From Flavobacterium sangjuense (lineage in GTDB: Bacteria; Bacteroidota; Bacteroidia; Flavobacteriales; Flavobacteriaceae), in contig NZ_CP038810.1 in NCBI RefSeq assembly GCF_004797125.1, positions 1,612,001 through 1,676,000 of the forward strand: 64,000 nucleotides of DNA, read 5' to 3'. Numbering within the stretch: position 1 is the stretch's first letter; the number at the start of each line of letters is the position of its first letter. Position numbers and translations under genes: made by a program. Shown one piece after another: positions 18,432 to 27,669 of the stretch. The notes beneath the pieces are model-generated. The model was not told the origin of the DNA and ran no database searches. It was given only the letters and a program-made list of their open reading frames with translations.

Positions 18432-19550
18432 ATGAAGTTTGCCATAATAACTCATGTCATTCATGGTAAAGAATTGGGAAACTATTTTGGTTATGAACCT
18501 TATGTTCGCGAAATGAATTTATGGATAAAGAACGTTTCCGAAGTTTTACTGGTTGCGCCTTTACATTCTACTCCCAAAAGTCCTATACAAGAATTTTATC
18601 AGCATGAAAAAATAACATTTGTTCCTGTTGCTAATTTTGACATTTCCAGTTTTAAAAACGCTTTACATTCTTTGATGGTAATGCCTTCAATAGTTTGGAA
18701 AATGTACAAAACTATGAAAAATGCCGACCATATTCATTTGCGTTGTCCTGGAAACATAGGTTTGTTAGGTTGTTTGGTTCAAATACTTTTTCCGGCCAAA
18801 CCTAAAACCGCAAAATATGCGGGCAACTGGGATTTAAGTGCAAAGCAGCCATTGAGTTATCGTATTCAAAAATGGATTTTGAGCAATACGTTTTTAACCA
18901 AAAACATGCAGGTTTTAGTCTATGGCGAATGGGAGAACAGCACAAAAAATATAAAGCCTTTTTTCACAGCAAGTTATTTTGAAAAAGATAAAATAGAAGT
19001 AAAACCCAGAGAATTAAAAGGGAAAATTTCATTTCTTTTTGCGGGAACACTTTCCAATGGTAAACAACCTTTGTATGCCATCAAATTAGTGGAAGAACTT
19101 TATAAGAATGGCAATGCTATTCAATTAACACTATATGGTGAAGGAAATGAAAGAGCGATGCTTGAGCATTACATCTCTGAAAATAAATTGGAAAATGTTA
19201 TTTTTCTTAAAGGCAACCAAAATCAGGAAGTGATTAAAAAGGCTTATTTAGAAAATCATTTTGTAGTTTTACCATCCTTGAGTGAAGGTTGGCCAAAAGT
19301 GGTAGCCGAAGGAATGTTTTGGGGTTGCTTGCCCATAGCTTCAAAAGTTTCCTGTGTTCCCAATATGCTTGAAAATGGGAATAGAGGTTTGTTGCTCGAT
19401 TTGAAATTAAACCAGGATGTTCAAAATATCCAATCAATTCTAAATGATAATAATTTGTATCAGGATAAAGTGAATAAAGCAATTCAATGGTCGAGACAGT
19501 ATACTATGGATGTTTTTGAAGCCGAAATTAAACTGCTTTTAAAATCATGA
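18432..19550 (+). CDS. Family 4-like glycosyltransferase
   Basis: A 372-residue GT-B transferase. The donor half has SFLFAGTLSNGKQPL and LYGEGNER. The E-x7-E motif is present as EGWPKVVAE in LPSLSEGWPKVVAEGMFWG. The N-terminal half lacks the Gly-rich loop common in GT4 enzymes, beginning MKFAIITHVIHGKELGN. The end overlaps the next GT4 gene by 4 bp. Confidence 0.82.
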   Translation: MKFAIITHVIHGKELGNYFGYEPYVREMNLWIKNVSEVLLVAPLHSTPKSPIQEFYQHEKITFVPVANFDISSFKNALHSLMVMPSIVWKMYKTMKNADHIHLRCPGNIGLLGCLVQILFPAKPKTAKYAGNWDLSAKQPLSYRIQKWILSNTFLTKNMQVLVYGEWENSTKNIKPFFTASYFEKDKIEVKPRELKGKISFLFAGTLSNGKQPLYAIKLVEELYKNGNAIQLTLYGEGNERAMLEHYISENKLENVIFLKGNQNQEVIKKAYLENHFVVLPSLSEGWPKVVAEGMFWGCLPIASKVSCVPNMLENGNRGLLLDLKLNQDVQNIQSILNDNNLYQDKVNKAIQWSRQYTMDVFEAEIKLLLKS

Positions 19551-20620
19551 GAACAGTTCAAATTATTGACTCATTAGAAATTGGCGGAGCCGAAAAAATG
19601 GCAATTAATTATGCTAATGCACTTTCTGTTACCAATGAGTTTTCAGGTTTAGTTGCCACAAGAGCTGAAGGAAAATTGAAAAATCAGTTGAGTGATTCGG
19701 TTTCGTATCTTTTCTTAAAGAAAAAGGCAACTATTGATTTTGGTGCTGTTTTTAGATTAAGAAAGTATTGCAAGGAAAACAAAGTCGAATTTCTTCAGCC
19801 ACATAGCAGCTCTTATTTCACAGCCTTATTGGTTAAATTTGTTTACCCAAAAGTCAAAATAATCTGGCATGACCACAATGGTTTGAGTGAATTTATCAGC
19901 TCTGAAAAATCATTTGCGTTAAAGATTGCCTCTTTTTTTTTCAAGGGTATCATTGTGGTAAATTACAAGCTCAAAGCATGGGCAGAAAAAGAGTTGAATT
20001 GCCAAAACGTAATTTATTTGCCTAATTTTACCACTATTGATAACGCTGCGAGTACTGAAACTGTTTTAAAAGGAGAATCGGGGAAAAAGATACTCTGTCT
20101 CGCCAATTTACGAGATCAAAAGAATCACTTTTTGTTGCTGGAAGTAGCCGAAAAGTTGAAGCAATCGCATCCGGATTGGTCATTTCATTTAGTGGGAAAA
20201 GATTTTGAAGATGACTATTCAGCCAATGTCAGAGCAGCAATTGTAAATAAGAATTTAGAAGAAAATGTTTTTATATATGGTTCAAAAAACGATATTAAAA
20301 ACATTATAAATCAATCAGACATCGCCATTCTGACTTCAAAATCAGAAGGTTTGCCTATAGCTTTAATTGAATATGGGCTTTCGAAAAAGCCAGTGGTTTC
20401 AACTAAAGTTGGTGAAATACCATTAATAATCAAAGATGGAATTAATGGGTTTATTGTTGATGTAAATGAGGCAGATTTGTTTTATCAAAAACTAGTGAGG
20501 TTTATAGATGAAAATGATTTACGCATTCAAATGGGGAATTCGCTGCATCAAACCATTTTAGAAAATAATTCAGAAGAGGGTGTTATTGCTAAGTACTTAA
20601 ACTGGGTTTTAAGTTTATAA
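19547..20620 (+). CDS. Family 4 glycosyltransferase
   Basis: A 357-residue GT-B enzyme. DSLEIGGAEKMAINYANAL is the acceptor-side Gly-rich loop. The donor side has ILCLANLRDQKNH, FHLVGKD and the E-x7-E motif in SKSEGLPIALIEYG. It starts inside the end of the preceding gene (4-bp overlap) and lies 3 bp before the Wzy/WaaL-like gene, so it probably adds a late residue of the repeat unit. Confidence 0.87.
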   Translation: MRTVQIIDSLEIGGAEKMAINYANALSVTNEFSGLVATRAEGKLKNQLSDSVSYLFLKKKATIDFGAVFRLRKYCKENKVEFLQPHSSSYFTALLVKFVYPKVKIIWHDHNGLSEFISSEKSFALKIASFFFKGIIVVNYKLKAWAEKELNCQNVIYLPNFTTIDNAASTETVLKGESGKKILCLANLRDQKNHFLLLEVAEKLKQSHPDWSFHLVGKDFEDDYSANVRAAIVNKNLEENVFIYGSKNDIKNIINQSDIAILTSKSEGLPIALIEYGLSKKPVVSTKVGEIPLIIKDGINGFIVDVNEADLFYQKLVRFIDENDLRIQMGNSLHQTILENNSEEGVIAKYLNWVLSL

Positions 20621-20623
20621 AAT

Positions 20624-21964
20624 ATGAAAGAAAGAAACTATATTTTATTAATTCTTTTACATGCTGCAATTGCGGTTTTAATTTTCCTTGTGCGACCATT
20701 CTCGGTTATGTATGCTATCGCTATACCGGCAGTTGGTTTATACTATGTAATAAAAACGCAAAATAGAAATAACGAAGTGTTATATGTATCTGCGTATATC
20801 GTTGGGAGCGAAGTACTTTTGAGAATGACAGGAGGTAATTTACTTTATGAATCCTCTAAATATGGTGTGATGGTATTTCTGGCTTTGGGAATGTATTATA
20901 GTGGATTTTCTAAAAATGCAGTGCCATATTGGATTTATCTGTTATTGCTATTACCCGGTGTAATTATAGCGACTGAAACACTAAACATGCAAACGGATGT
21001 CAGAAAGGCAATAGCGTTCAATATTTCCGGACCGGCTTGTCTTGGTATTGCATCACTATATTGTTACAATCGGAAAATTTTTCTTTCACAGCTTAACGGA
21101 ATATTATTGGCCTCGGCATTGCCTGTATTTGCAACCACGATTTATTTAATTTTATACACTCCGGATTTAAAAGAAGTCCTGGTAGGAACTGGGTCGAATA
21201 ATGCAACATCCGGTGGATTTGGACCTAATCAAGTGGCCACTTTAATGGGGCTTGGAATGTTTGTCTTTCTCTCTAGATTACTCTTAGAATCTAAAACAAA
21301 ATTGTTGTTTTTTATAAATATAATTATACTATTCAACATTACTTACAGAGGTTTAGTTACATTTTCAAGGGGAGGAATGATTACTGGTTTTATAATGATA
21401 ACAGTATTAATTTTATATTTATTTATAAAATCAAAAAGCCAAGGGAAATATAATATTTATCGATTGTTAATTTTTATGATGGGCGCCTTTTTTGTGACTT
21501 GGTTATATACTTCCAATCAAACAGGTGGATTAATTGATAAACGATATGCCAATCAAGATGCAGCAGGAAGAGTGAAGGAAAGTAAATTTTCGGGGAGGGA
21601 AGAAATTTGGGATAGTGAAATAGCTGATTTTCTTGATAATCCGGTTTTTGGTATTGGAGTTGCAAAAGCACTGGAAATAAGAGAGGAAAAATCAGGTGGA
21701 TACATTGTTGCATCTCATAGTGAAATTTCAAGAACACTAGCTGAACACGGAACAATGGGGATAATAGCATTATTAATAGTTTTATTTACGCCGATTTTCT
21801 TATTTCTTGATAATCAGCAACATATATACTTGTTTTGCTTCGTTATATTCTGGTTGCTAACAATTAATCATGCTGCAATGCGGTTAGCCGCACCAGCTTT
21901 TGTATATTCGCTATCGTTATTAAAAGTATTTATTGGTGAAGAACCTCCTTTACATAGGGAATAA
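20624..21964 (+). CDS. O-antigen polymerase/ligase-like membrane protein (Wzy/WaaL)
   Basis: A polytopic protein of 446 residues with about eleven to twelve hydrophobic segments. A periplasmic loop region near residues 300-365 (GRVKESKFSGREEIWDSEI, FGIGVAKALEIREE, ASHSEISRTLAEHG) matches the Wzy_C pattern of a conserved Arg and an H-x-E/S-type motif. It would polymerise repeat units or ligate the glycan to a lipid on the outer face of the inner membrane. Which of the two roles applies cannot be told. Its end overlaps the next GT4 gene by about 30 bp in another frame. Confidence 0.82.
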   Translation: MKERNYILLILLHAAIAVLIFLVRPFSVMYAIAIPAVGLYYVIKTQNRNNEVLYVSAYIVGSEVLLRMTGGNLLYESSKYGVMVFLALGMYYSGFSKNAVPYWIYLLLLLPGVIIATETLNMQTDVRKAIAFNISGPACLGIASLYCYNRKIFLSQLNGILLASALPVFATTIYLILYTPDLKEVLVGTGSNNATSGGFGPNQVATLMGLGMFVFLSRLLLESKTKLLFFINIIILFNITYRGLVTFSRGGMITGFIMITVLILYLFIKSKSQGKYNIYRLLIFMMGAFFVTWLYTSNQTGGLIDKRYANQDAAGRVKESKFSGREEIWDSEIADFLDNPVFGIGVAKALEIREEKSGGYIVASHSEISRTLAEHGTMGIIALLIVLFTPIFLFLDNQQHIYLFCFVIFWLLTINHAAMRLAAPAFVYSLSLLKVFIGEEPPLHRE

Positions 21965-22946
21965 ATTATCAGATCATGGATATACTTCTACTTCTATTGA
22001 AACATTAGGAATGTTTCTGGAAGCAGAAGGTTTTCATGTTTATTATGCTTCATCCAAAAAAAATAAAGTCTCGCGAATGTTTGAGATGATATTGAAAACA
22101 TTCAAATATGCCAGAAAAGTTGATTATGTTTTAATTGACACCTATAGTACTAAGAATTTTTGGTATGCTTTTATTATTTCCCAGCTTTGCAGAATTCTAA
22201 ATTTAAAATACATACCTAAACTTCACGGTGGTAATTTGCCAAGTAGAATTGTGCGAAGTAAATTCTTTTCAAATTTAATTTTTAAAAATGCCTATATAAA
22301 TATTGCACCATCTTATTACTTATTAGAAGCTTTTAAAAAAAGTGGGTATACGAATTTAAAATATATTCCCAATACCATTGAAATGCAATTGTATCCATCT
22401 ACAGTTAAAGAATTTAAATCACCAAAAATACTTTGGGTAAGATCATTTGCTAAAATATACAATCCGTTAATGGCGGTTAAAGTTTTTATCAAAATAAAGG
22501 CTGCTTTTCCTGAAGCCAAAATTTGTATGGTAGGTCCCAAAAAAGATGATAGTTATTCAAAAACTTTAAAATTTGCCAAAAAAAATAATATCGAAGTCAT
22601 TTTTACAGGCAAATTGTCAAAAACAGATTGGATTGAATTGTCAAAAGACTACAATGTTTTTATAAATACAACACATTTTGATAATACACCCATTAGTGTT
22701 ATTGAAGCCATGGCTTTGGGCTTACCGGTTGTGTCAACAAATGTTGGTGGAATTCCTTATTTATTAGAGCATGACGTAAATGCACTTTTGGTAAACGATG
22801 ACGATGTTGATGGTATGACAGATCAAATTAACCGACTTTTCACAGAACCAAATCTGGCCAATACTTTATCGGAAAAAGGCAAAGAATCGGTTCAAAGCTT
22901 TGATTGGGAAATAGTTAAAAAGCAATGGATAGAATTACTCGTTTAA
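21936..22946 (+). CDS. Family 4 glycosyltransferase
   Basis: A 336-residue GT-B enzyme with ILWVRSFAKIYNP, KICMVGPKKDD and an E-x7-E-type region NTTHFDNTPISVIEAMALG, in which the first Glu is replaced by Asp. There is no ATG at the start. GTG at 21936 gives MKNLLYIGNKLSDHG, and a TTG one codon upstream is possible. The start lies 29 bp inside the Wzy/WaaL-like gene. It is followed by a 46-bp gap before the initiating sugar-phosphate transferase. Confidence 0.85.
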   Translation: MKNLLYIGNKLSDHGYTSTSIETLGMFLEAEGFHVYYASSKKNKVSRMFEMILKTFKYARKVDYVLIDTYSTKNFWYAFIISQLCRILNLKYIPKLHGGNLPSRIVRSKFFSNLIFKNAYINIAPSYYLLEAFKKSGYTNLKYIPNTIEMQLYPSTVKEFKSPKILWVRSFAKIYNPLMAVKVFIKIKAAFPEAKICMVGPKKDDSYSKTLKFAKKNNIEVIFTGKLSKTDWIELSKDYNVFINTTHFDNTPISVIEAMALGLPVVSTNVGGIPYLLEHDVNALLVNDDDVDGMTDQINRLFTEPNLANTLSEKGKESVQSFDWEIVKKQWIELLV

Positions 22947-22992
22947 AAGGTTTTTAGTAACTTGCGACTTCAAAATTCTTTTACCCCAAGAA

Positions 22993-24381
22993 ATGAACAA
23001 ATACAAGGATATACATTTTGAAGTATCGGAAAGAAAAATTCTTTTACGGATTTTTGACGTTATTTCTGTACTTCTTTCTTTGTATTTAGTTGGTATTGTA
23101 TTCAAATTCAATTATTTCAATATTTCGACCACCAATTTTTATTGGACAATTGTATTAGGGATTTACCTGAATTTTATTGGGTCTGTTTTTGAAATGTATA
23201 ACCTGCAGGTTGCCAGCAATCAATTTCAGGTTATAAAAAGTATCATCCTTACTTCATCAATAACGGTTTTGATGTATTTATTAACGCCGGTTTATACGCC
23301 GCTTCTTCCAACTAACCGTCTTCAAATACTCATTTTTTACCTGGCTATTTTTGTAGCATTATTTATATGGAGAATGATTTATGTGCGTTTTTTTGCGTCC
23401 AATAGATTTTCAAAAAAAGTAATTCTGATTTGTGATAAAGAACAACTCAAAGAACTGGTTCATGCGCTCGAAAGTGCTGATCCACATTATCGTGTTTTAG
23501 GGTTTGTTAACTCTGATAGTGCCAATACCAAAACAAATGATAAAATAAAAAGCATTGACATTAATAATCTTGAAGCATTTGTCAAGGAAAATTCAATTTC
23601 AGAAGTTGTAATTGCCTCCCAAAAAACAGATGGAATAACCGTAAATCTTTATAACCAATTGATACATTTATTAGAAAACGGTTATATAATTAGAGAGTAT
23701 ACACAGGTTTATGAAAATATTACGCAACGAATTCCGGTGCAATATGTTTCCCGGGATTTTTACCGTTATTTCCCATTTAGCAGAAGCAACCAAAATCATT
23801 TTTACTTAATTATTGTACGTCTTTTTGAGATTATATTTTCACTAATTGGTTTATTAATAGGTCTAGTGATTTTACCATTAATTTTGATTGGAAACCTTTT
23901 TGGAAACAGAGGAAAATTATTTTACACTCAGGAAAGAGTAGGTAAGAATGGTAAAATTTTCAATATTGTCAAGTATAGGACAATGGTTAAGAATGCTGAA
24001 GAAGAAGGTGCAGTTTTTGCCACGACAAATGATAGCAGAGTAACACCATTTGGGAAAATAATGCGAAAGTCGCGTATGGACGAAATACCACAGTTTATCA
24101 ATATTCTTAAAGGTGATATGGCCGTAATTGGACCAAGACCAGAGCGTCCGATTTTCGTAAGCGAAATTGCCGAAGTGATGCCGTTTTATGAAACACGTCA
24201 CGTTATAAAGCCTGGACTAACAGGCTGGGCACAGGTGAATTATTCTTATGGTGAAACTATTGACGATAGCCTGATTAAACTTCAATACGATTTGTATTAT
24301 ATCAAGCACCGAAGTATTTTTCTGGATGTTAATATCATATTCAAAACCCTGAGCACCGTTTTACTTTATCGGGGACAATAA
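22993..24381 (+). CDS. Polyprenyl-phosphate sugar-1-phosphate transferase (WcaJ/WbaP type)
   Basis: It probably starts glycan synthesis by moving a sugar-1-phosphate from a nucleotide sugar to undecaprenyl phosphate. The 462 residues comprise four N-terminal membrane helices, a CoA-binding-like cytoplasmic domain (about 145-245), a fifth membrane segment near 280-300 and the catalytic bacterial sugar transferase domain. Diagnostic motifs are YTQERVGKNGK, KYRTM, SRMDEIPQ, GDMAVIGPRPERP and KPGLTGWAQV. It is the last gene of the plus-strand polysaccharide run. Its 3' end overlaps the convergent Lnb-like gene by 21 bp. Confidence 0.92.
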   Translation: MNKYKDIHFEVSERKILLRIFDVISVLLSLYLVGIVFKFNYFNISTTNFYWTIVLGIYLNFIGSVFEMYNLQVASNQFQVIKSIILTSSITVLMYLLTPVYTPLLPTNRLQILIFYLAIFVALFIWRMIYVRFFASNRFSKKVILICDKEQLKELVHALESADPHYRVLGFVNSDSANTKTNDKIKSIDINNLEAFVKENSISEVVIASQKTDGITVNLYNQLIHLLENGYIIREYTQVYENITQRIPVQYVSRDFYRYFPFSRSNQNHFYLIIVRLFEIIFSLIGLLIGLVILPLILIGNLFGNRGKLFYTQERVGKNGKIFNIVKYRTMVKNAEEEGAVFATTNDSRVTPFGKIMRKSRMDEIPQFINILKGDMAVIGPRPERPIFVSEIAEVMPFYETRHVIKPGLTGWAQVNYSYGETIDDSLIKLQYDLYYIKHRSIFLDVNIIFKTLSTVLLYRGQ

Positions 24382-25479
24382 TTTCAAAGGGTTTCTCCCA
24401 TTCAATTTCAATAAAATATACAGATTGGTTACAATAAATGGCATCATTATCATCAGATGTGGTTTTGTTAGCATCAGTATGCAGTATATCAAAAGCAATA
24501 TCAACAATGTGGCGTTAAGCTTTTTCAAAAAATTATTCTTCGCAAACGGAATCAAAAGAAACAGCGGATTAAAGAGCAGCGCATTGTAATTCCATAACAA
24601 TTCCTCATGTTGGGAATATAAACCAATCAGGCATAGAAAAAGCCCCAAAATGCCACAAACAAAAAGATAGCCTTTAAATAAAAAAAGTTTGTTGGTAATT
24701 ACCAATAACAGAAGCACCACACAAATCAAGTAAATGCTATCGAAAAACGAGAATTGAGGCTGACTAGAAACTCCCTGAACTACAGTTTCCTTTTTTGAAA
24801 CCAATGGTTTTCCGTCTACTGTAGCTTTATCTAAACTGTTCAGCAATTCTATAGGAAGAAACAACTTCTCTGCATTTTGGTCGGTTTTGGCTCCAAAAAC
24901 AATATTAATTCCCAATTTATACCAAAAATAATTCTCGAAATAAGGATATAAAACCGTTCGGTAGCTAATCGATTTATCGTCTACTTTCTGAATTTTTTCA
25001 GTGCCAAACAAACCGTTTATTTTATTGACAACCATTGAGGTACAGTTTCTGTCAATAAATTTATAGGTATAACTTTTTTCGTCCGAAAGCAACGATTTAT
25101 TTAGTGCGTCAAATAGTTCCTGTTTTTTTGCTAGCGGTAAGTTTAGCGTCTGTTCAATAACCTGCCTTCTTTCTAATTTGTATTCAAAAACAAAATCATC
25201 ATATGAAGTTACTTTCATATAATACTGCAAATCGCCTTTTACAAATTTGAAGTAGAAATTTTCAGTCCTGAAATCAAAATAACCATAATTATATACTACA
25301 TCAAGCGCATTATTTGGGTCAGTGATTCTAAGTGCGGTGTGCCCAAAAGTAGAATACAATTCTTCACCCCTGTCGCAGGTAAAAATACTAACCTGTGCGT
25401 CAGCAGAAAGATTTGGTTCCTGCGAAAATGCAATGAAACTATACAAGAGTAAGGAAAAACAAAGAATTTTTTTGAGCAT
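24361..25479 (-). CDS. Lnb-type lipoprotein N-acyltransferase (formerly DUF4105)
   Basis: The N-terminus is a signal peptide (MLKKILCFSLLLYSFIAFSQ). A periplasmic domain follows with FTCDRGEELYSTFGHTALRI and a later FIDRNCTSMVVNKI. The conserved His and Cys in these motifs fit the DUF4105/Lnb_N family. About five hydrophobic helices fill the C-terminal 130 residues. From memory, Bacteroides Lnb is the enzyme that completes N-acylation of lipoproteins where Lnt is absent. The role here is inferred from family. It is convergent with the sugar transferase and lies 5 bp downstream of the barrel gene, so the two may be cotranscribed. Confidence 0.75.
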   Translation of the reverse strand: MLKKILCFSLLLYSFIAFSQEPNLSADAQVSIFTCDRGEELYSTFGHTALRITDPNNALDVVYNYGYFDFRTENFYFKFVKGDLQYYMKVTSYDDFVFEYKLERRQVIEQTLNLPLAKKQELFDALNKSLLSDEKSYTYKFIDRNCTSMVVNKINGLFGTEKIQKVDDKSISYRTVLYPYFENYFWYKLGINIVFGAKTDQNAEKLFLPIELLNSLDKATVDGKPLVSKKETVVQGVSSQPQFSFFDSIYLICVVLLLLVITNKLFLFKGYLFVCGILGLFLCLIGLYSQHEELLWNYNALLFNPLFLLIPFAKNNFLKKLNATLLILLLIYCILMLTKPHLMIMMPFIVTNLYILLKLNGRNPLKLLSPIK

Positions 25480-25484
25480 AATTT

Positions 25485-26555
25485 TTATCTAAAAATACTT
25501 AAATCTATTTTCACAGAAAAAATATTGGAATACAAAGCGGCACTTTGGTCACCTAAATCAGTCAAAGCATAATCAACCTGAATGCCTTTGTATTTAAATC
25601 CCAAACCAATATTGGGCTGAAAGTTAACTTTAGTGCTTCCGTCAAGTTGCTCTACATTTTGAAAATTTCCAACACCGGCGCGAAGAAAGACCAAATCGGT
25701 ATAGCCAAACTCCAATCCCAAAGCCGGGTCAATACTAAAGGCACTGTTAGAAATGATGTCGTTGGTTTCGGCAAACTGCATATTCAAATTAACTGCTGCA
25801 AGCAAAGTGTACTCCGTATGAAAATCAAATTTTTTGGAAACCCCAAGTTGCGCTTTTGGAAAAGTTATTTCGGTACTTTCAGGCGGTTCCTGATTTTGTC
25901 CGGCAACGGCATCTTTTATTTCATTGTATTTATCTTCATCAATTGCCCATATGTTGTAAGTTGTCGTAATATCGCGAAGCATTACACCATAATGCCAATC
26001 ATTACTTTCATACTGCAATCCGAAATCAAAACCAAAACCCCACGAACTGGCAAAATCGCCAATAACCCTGCGGATGACTTTGGCATTCACTCCATATTGT
26101 AAGCCTTCAACCAATGTTGGGCGCCTTGCATACGAAAACGTCAAGCCATAATCGGCGGTTGAAAAAAGGCTGATTCTGTTGTAGTCAATATTTCCTTCGC
26201 TGTCAATAAGCTGTGTGGTATTTAAGATGTCATCCACTCCGAAACGTATTAGGGAAATTCCCCAAGCACTTCTGTCATCTATCTTTTTGGCGTAAGCTGC
26301 ATAATCATATTGGGCAATATTGGCAAAGTAACTCGCATGCATCAGTGCAGCTTCGCTGTCTTCAATTTTTAATAAACCTGCCGGATTCCAATAGCCCGAA
26401 TTTACATCGCTTGTAAAAGCCGTAACTGCATTAGACATTCCCAAAGCAGCAGCATCAACCCCAATGTTCATGAATTCATTGGAATATTTTCTAACTGATT
26501 GTGCATGAGTGATTATGCTAATAAAAAGCAGTAGAATAGCAATTGTTTTTTTCAA
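25485..26555 (-). CDS. PorV/PorQ family outer membrane beta-barrel protein
   Basis: A FadL-like barrel of the PorV/PorQ family. PorV shuttles T9SS cargo to the attachment complex; PorQ and other paralogues have less clear roles. After the signal peptide (about 18 residues, ending THAQS) comes the family start FMNIGVDAAALGMSNA with SGYWNPAGL, then many amphipathic strands. No ATG precedes the signal peptide. I chose TTG at 26555, giving MKKTIAILLLF; a TTG nine codons upstream is also open. Which paralogue it is cannot be decided from sequence alone. Confidence 0.8.
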   Translation of the reverse strand: MKKTIAILLLFISIITHAQSVRKYSNEFMNIGVDAAALGMSNAVTAFTSDVNSGYWNPAGLLKIEDSEAALMHASYFANIAQYDYAAYAKKIDDRSAWGISLIRFGVDDILNTTQLIDSEGNIDYNRISLFSTADYGLTFSYARRPTLVEGLQYGVNAKVIRRVIGDFASSWGFGFDFGLQYESNDWHYGVMLRDITTTYNIWAIDEDKYNEIKDAVAGQNQEPPESTEITFPKAQLGVSKKFDFHTEYTLLAAVNLNMQFAETNDIISNSAFSIDPALGLEFGYTDLVFLRAGVGNFQNVEQLDGSTKVNFQPNIGLGFKYKGIQVDYALTDLGDQSAALYSNIFSVKIDLSIFR

Positions 26556-26628
26556 GGCAATTTTTCTTTTTACAAATATCAAATAAAAATCTCTAATATA
26601 AAACGTAGAAAGCTTTAACTTATTGTAT

Positions 26629-26636
26629 TAGATTTG
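26629..26636 (+). promoter_or_regulatory. Putative -7 promoter element for pssA
   Basis: TAGATTTG matches the Bacteroidota TAnnTTTG -7 element 31 bp before the pssA start codon. No good TTTG -33 box sits at the expected distance. Confidence 0.4.
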
Positions 26637-26667
26637 TATTTCTTTTTTAAAAGCTAATTGAATTCGT

Positions 26668-27426
26668 ATGAAAATTAAAGCACTGATTCCGAACTTATTT
26701 ACAATGCTTAATCTGTTTTGTGGATGTGTGGCTTTGGTTATGATTTCTAATCTAAACTTTGATTGGGCATTTTTCTTCGTTTGTTTGGGTATTTTCTTTG
26801 ATTTTTTTGATGGTTTTTTTGCCCGTAAATTTGGAGTAGCCGGACCATTGGGAGTTCAATTGGATTCTTTGGCGGATATGGTAACAAGTGGTGTTGTTCC
26901 GGGATATACAATTTATAGGTTTTTAAATGAAATTGATATTGATGAATTTGTAATAAATCATTGTATATATCAATATAAAGGTGCAGACTACATACCCTAT
27001 TTAGGTTTTGTCATAACTCTTGGAGCATGTTATCGCTTAGCAAAATTCAATATCGATACAAGACAGTCGGATTCATTTATCGGGTTACCAACACCTGCAA
27101 ATGCTCTGTTTTTTACAAGTTTACCACTTTTGCATATTATCCCAGATAATGTAAATGATGCTGTGAACTTGAATTTTACATTGTTGAAAATAGTATTGGT
27201 AGTGTTAGTGTTCTTAAGTGCCTATGTCATGAATGCCGAGATTCCATTGTTTTCACTGAAGATTAAGAACTTTAGTTTTGCCAAATACAAACTGCAGATT
27301 TTCTTTTTAGCGCTTTCAATTTTGTTATTGGCTTTCCTTCAAATACTGGCAGTTCCGTTGATAATTATAATCTACGTTTTACTGTCGGTTATCAATAATA
27401 TAGTCACAAAAAAAGCTTCCGTTTAG
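26668..27426 (+). CDS. pssA: CDP-diacylglycerol-serine O-phosphatidyltransferase
   Basis: It makes phosphatidylserine from CDP-diacylglycerol and serine at the inner membrane, the precursor of phosphatidylethanolamine. The CDP-alcohol phosphotransferase motif is complete: Asp45, Asp48-Gly49, Ala52-Arg53, Gly62, Asp66 and Asp70. It has about eight hydrophobic segments in 252 residues. The companion decarboxylase and CDP-diglyceride synthetase genes are at 44201 and 44844. The stop codon lies within the loop of a strong terminator hairpin. Confidence 0.93.
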   Translation: MKIKALIPNLFTMLNLFCGCVALVMISNLNFDWAFFFVCLGIFFDFFDGFFARKFGVAGPLGVQLDSLADMVTSGVVPGYTIYRFLNEIDIDEFVINHCIYQYKGADYIPYLGFVITLGACYRLAKFNIDTRQSDSFIGLPTPANALFFTSLPLLHIIPDNVNDAVNLNFTLLKIVLVVLVFLSAYVMNAEIPLFSLKIKNFSFAKYKLQIFFLALSILLLAFLQILAVPLIIIIYVLLSVINNIVTKKASV

Positions 27427-27437
27427 GAAGCTTTTTT
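27408..27437. terminator. Bidirectional terminator between pssA and the DUF5808 gene
   Basis: GCTTCC (27415-27420) pairs with GGAAGC (27426-27431) around a 5-nt loop. An A-run on the left and a T-run on the right extend the stem and give U-tracts in both directions. It serves the convergent pssA and the lptB-DUF5808 operon. Confidence 0.88.
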
Positions 27438-27666
27438 ATTGATTTCGTGTAATCATATAAATCATAAATCCGAAAAGGGAAAAGAAGATCAGCATGTATA
27501 CATATGCATAGCGATGTGCAAAGTTGAATGTTACTCCATAAGCAGGATTGGGTTTGTCAACTAGAACCCGATCATCTTCCTTACAGTAGTAGAACATACC
27601 AAAAACCTTCCAATTTTTAGGGTCTTTGTGTAGTTTTTCCTGCCGTTCTTTCAACGAGCTTTCCAT
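27436..27666 (-). CDS. Small membrane protein, DUF5808 family
   Basis: A 76-residue protein. The N-terminal part contains DPKNWKVFGMFYYCKEDDR and GVTFNFAHRYA, which fits the DUF5808 pattern (DPxNWK...FYYNPxDxR...TLNFA). One membrane helix forms the C-terminus (VYMLIFFSLFGFMIYMI). Function is unknown. It lies 3 bp after lptB and is probably the last gene of that operon. Confidence 0.75.
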   Translation of the reverse strand: MESSLKERQEKLHKDPKNWKVFGMFYYCKEDDRVLVDKPNPAYGVTFNFAHRYAYVYMLIFFSLFGFMIYMITRNQ

Positions 27667-27669
27667 TTA

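Noticed and set aside
25647..26102. 151-codon open frame on plus within the PorV/PorQ-like gene
   Set aside because: It is a shadow of the barrel gene; composition is not protein-like.
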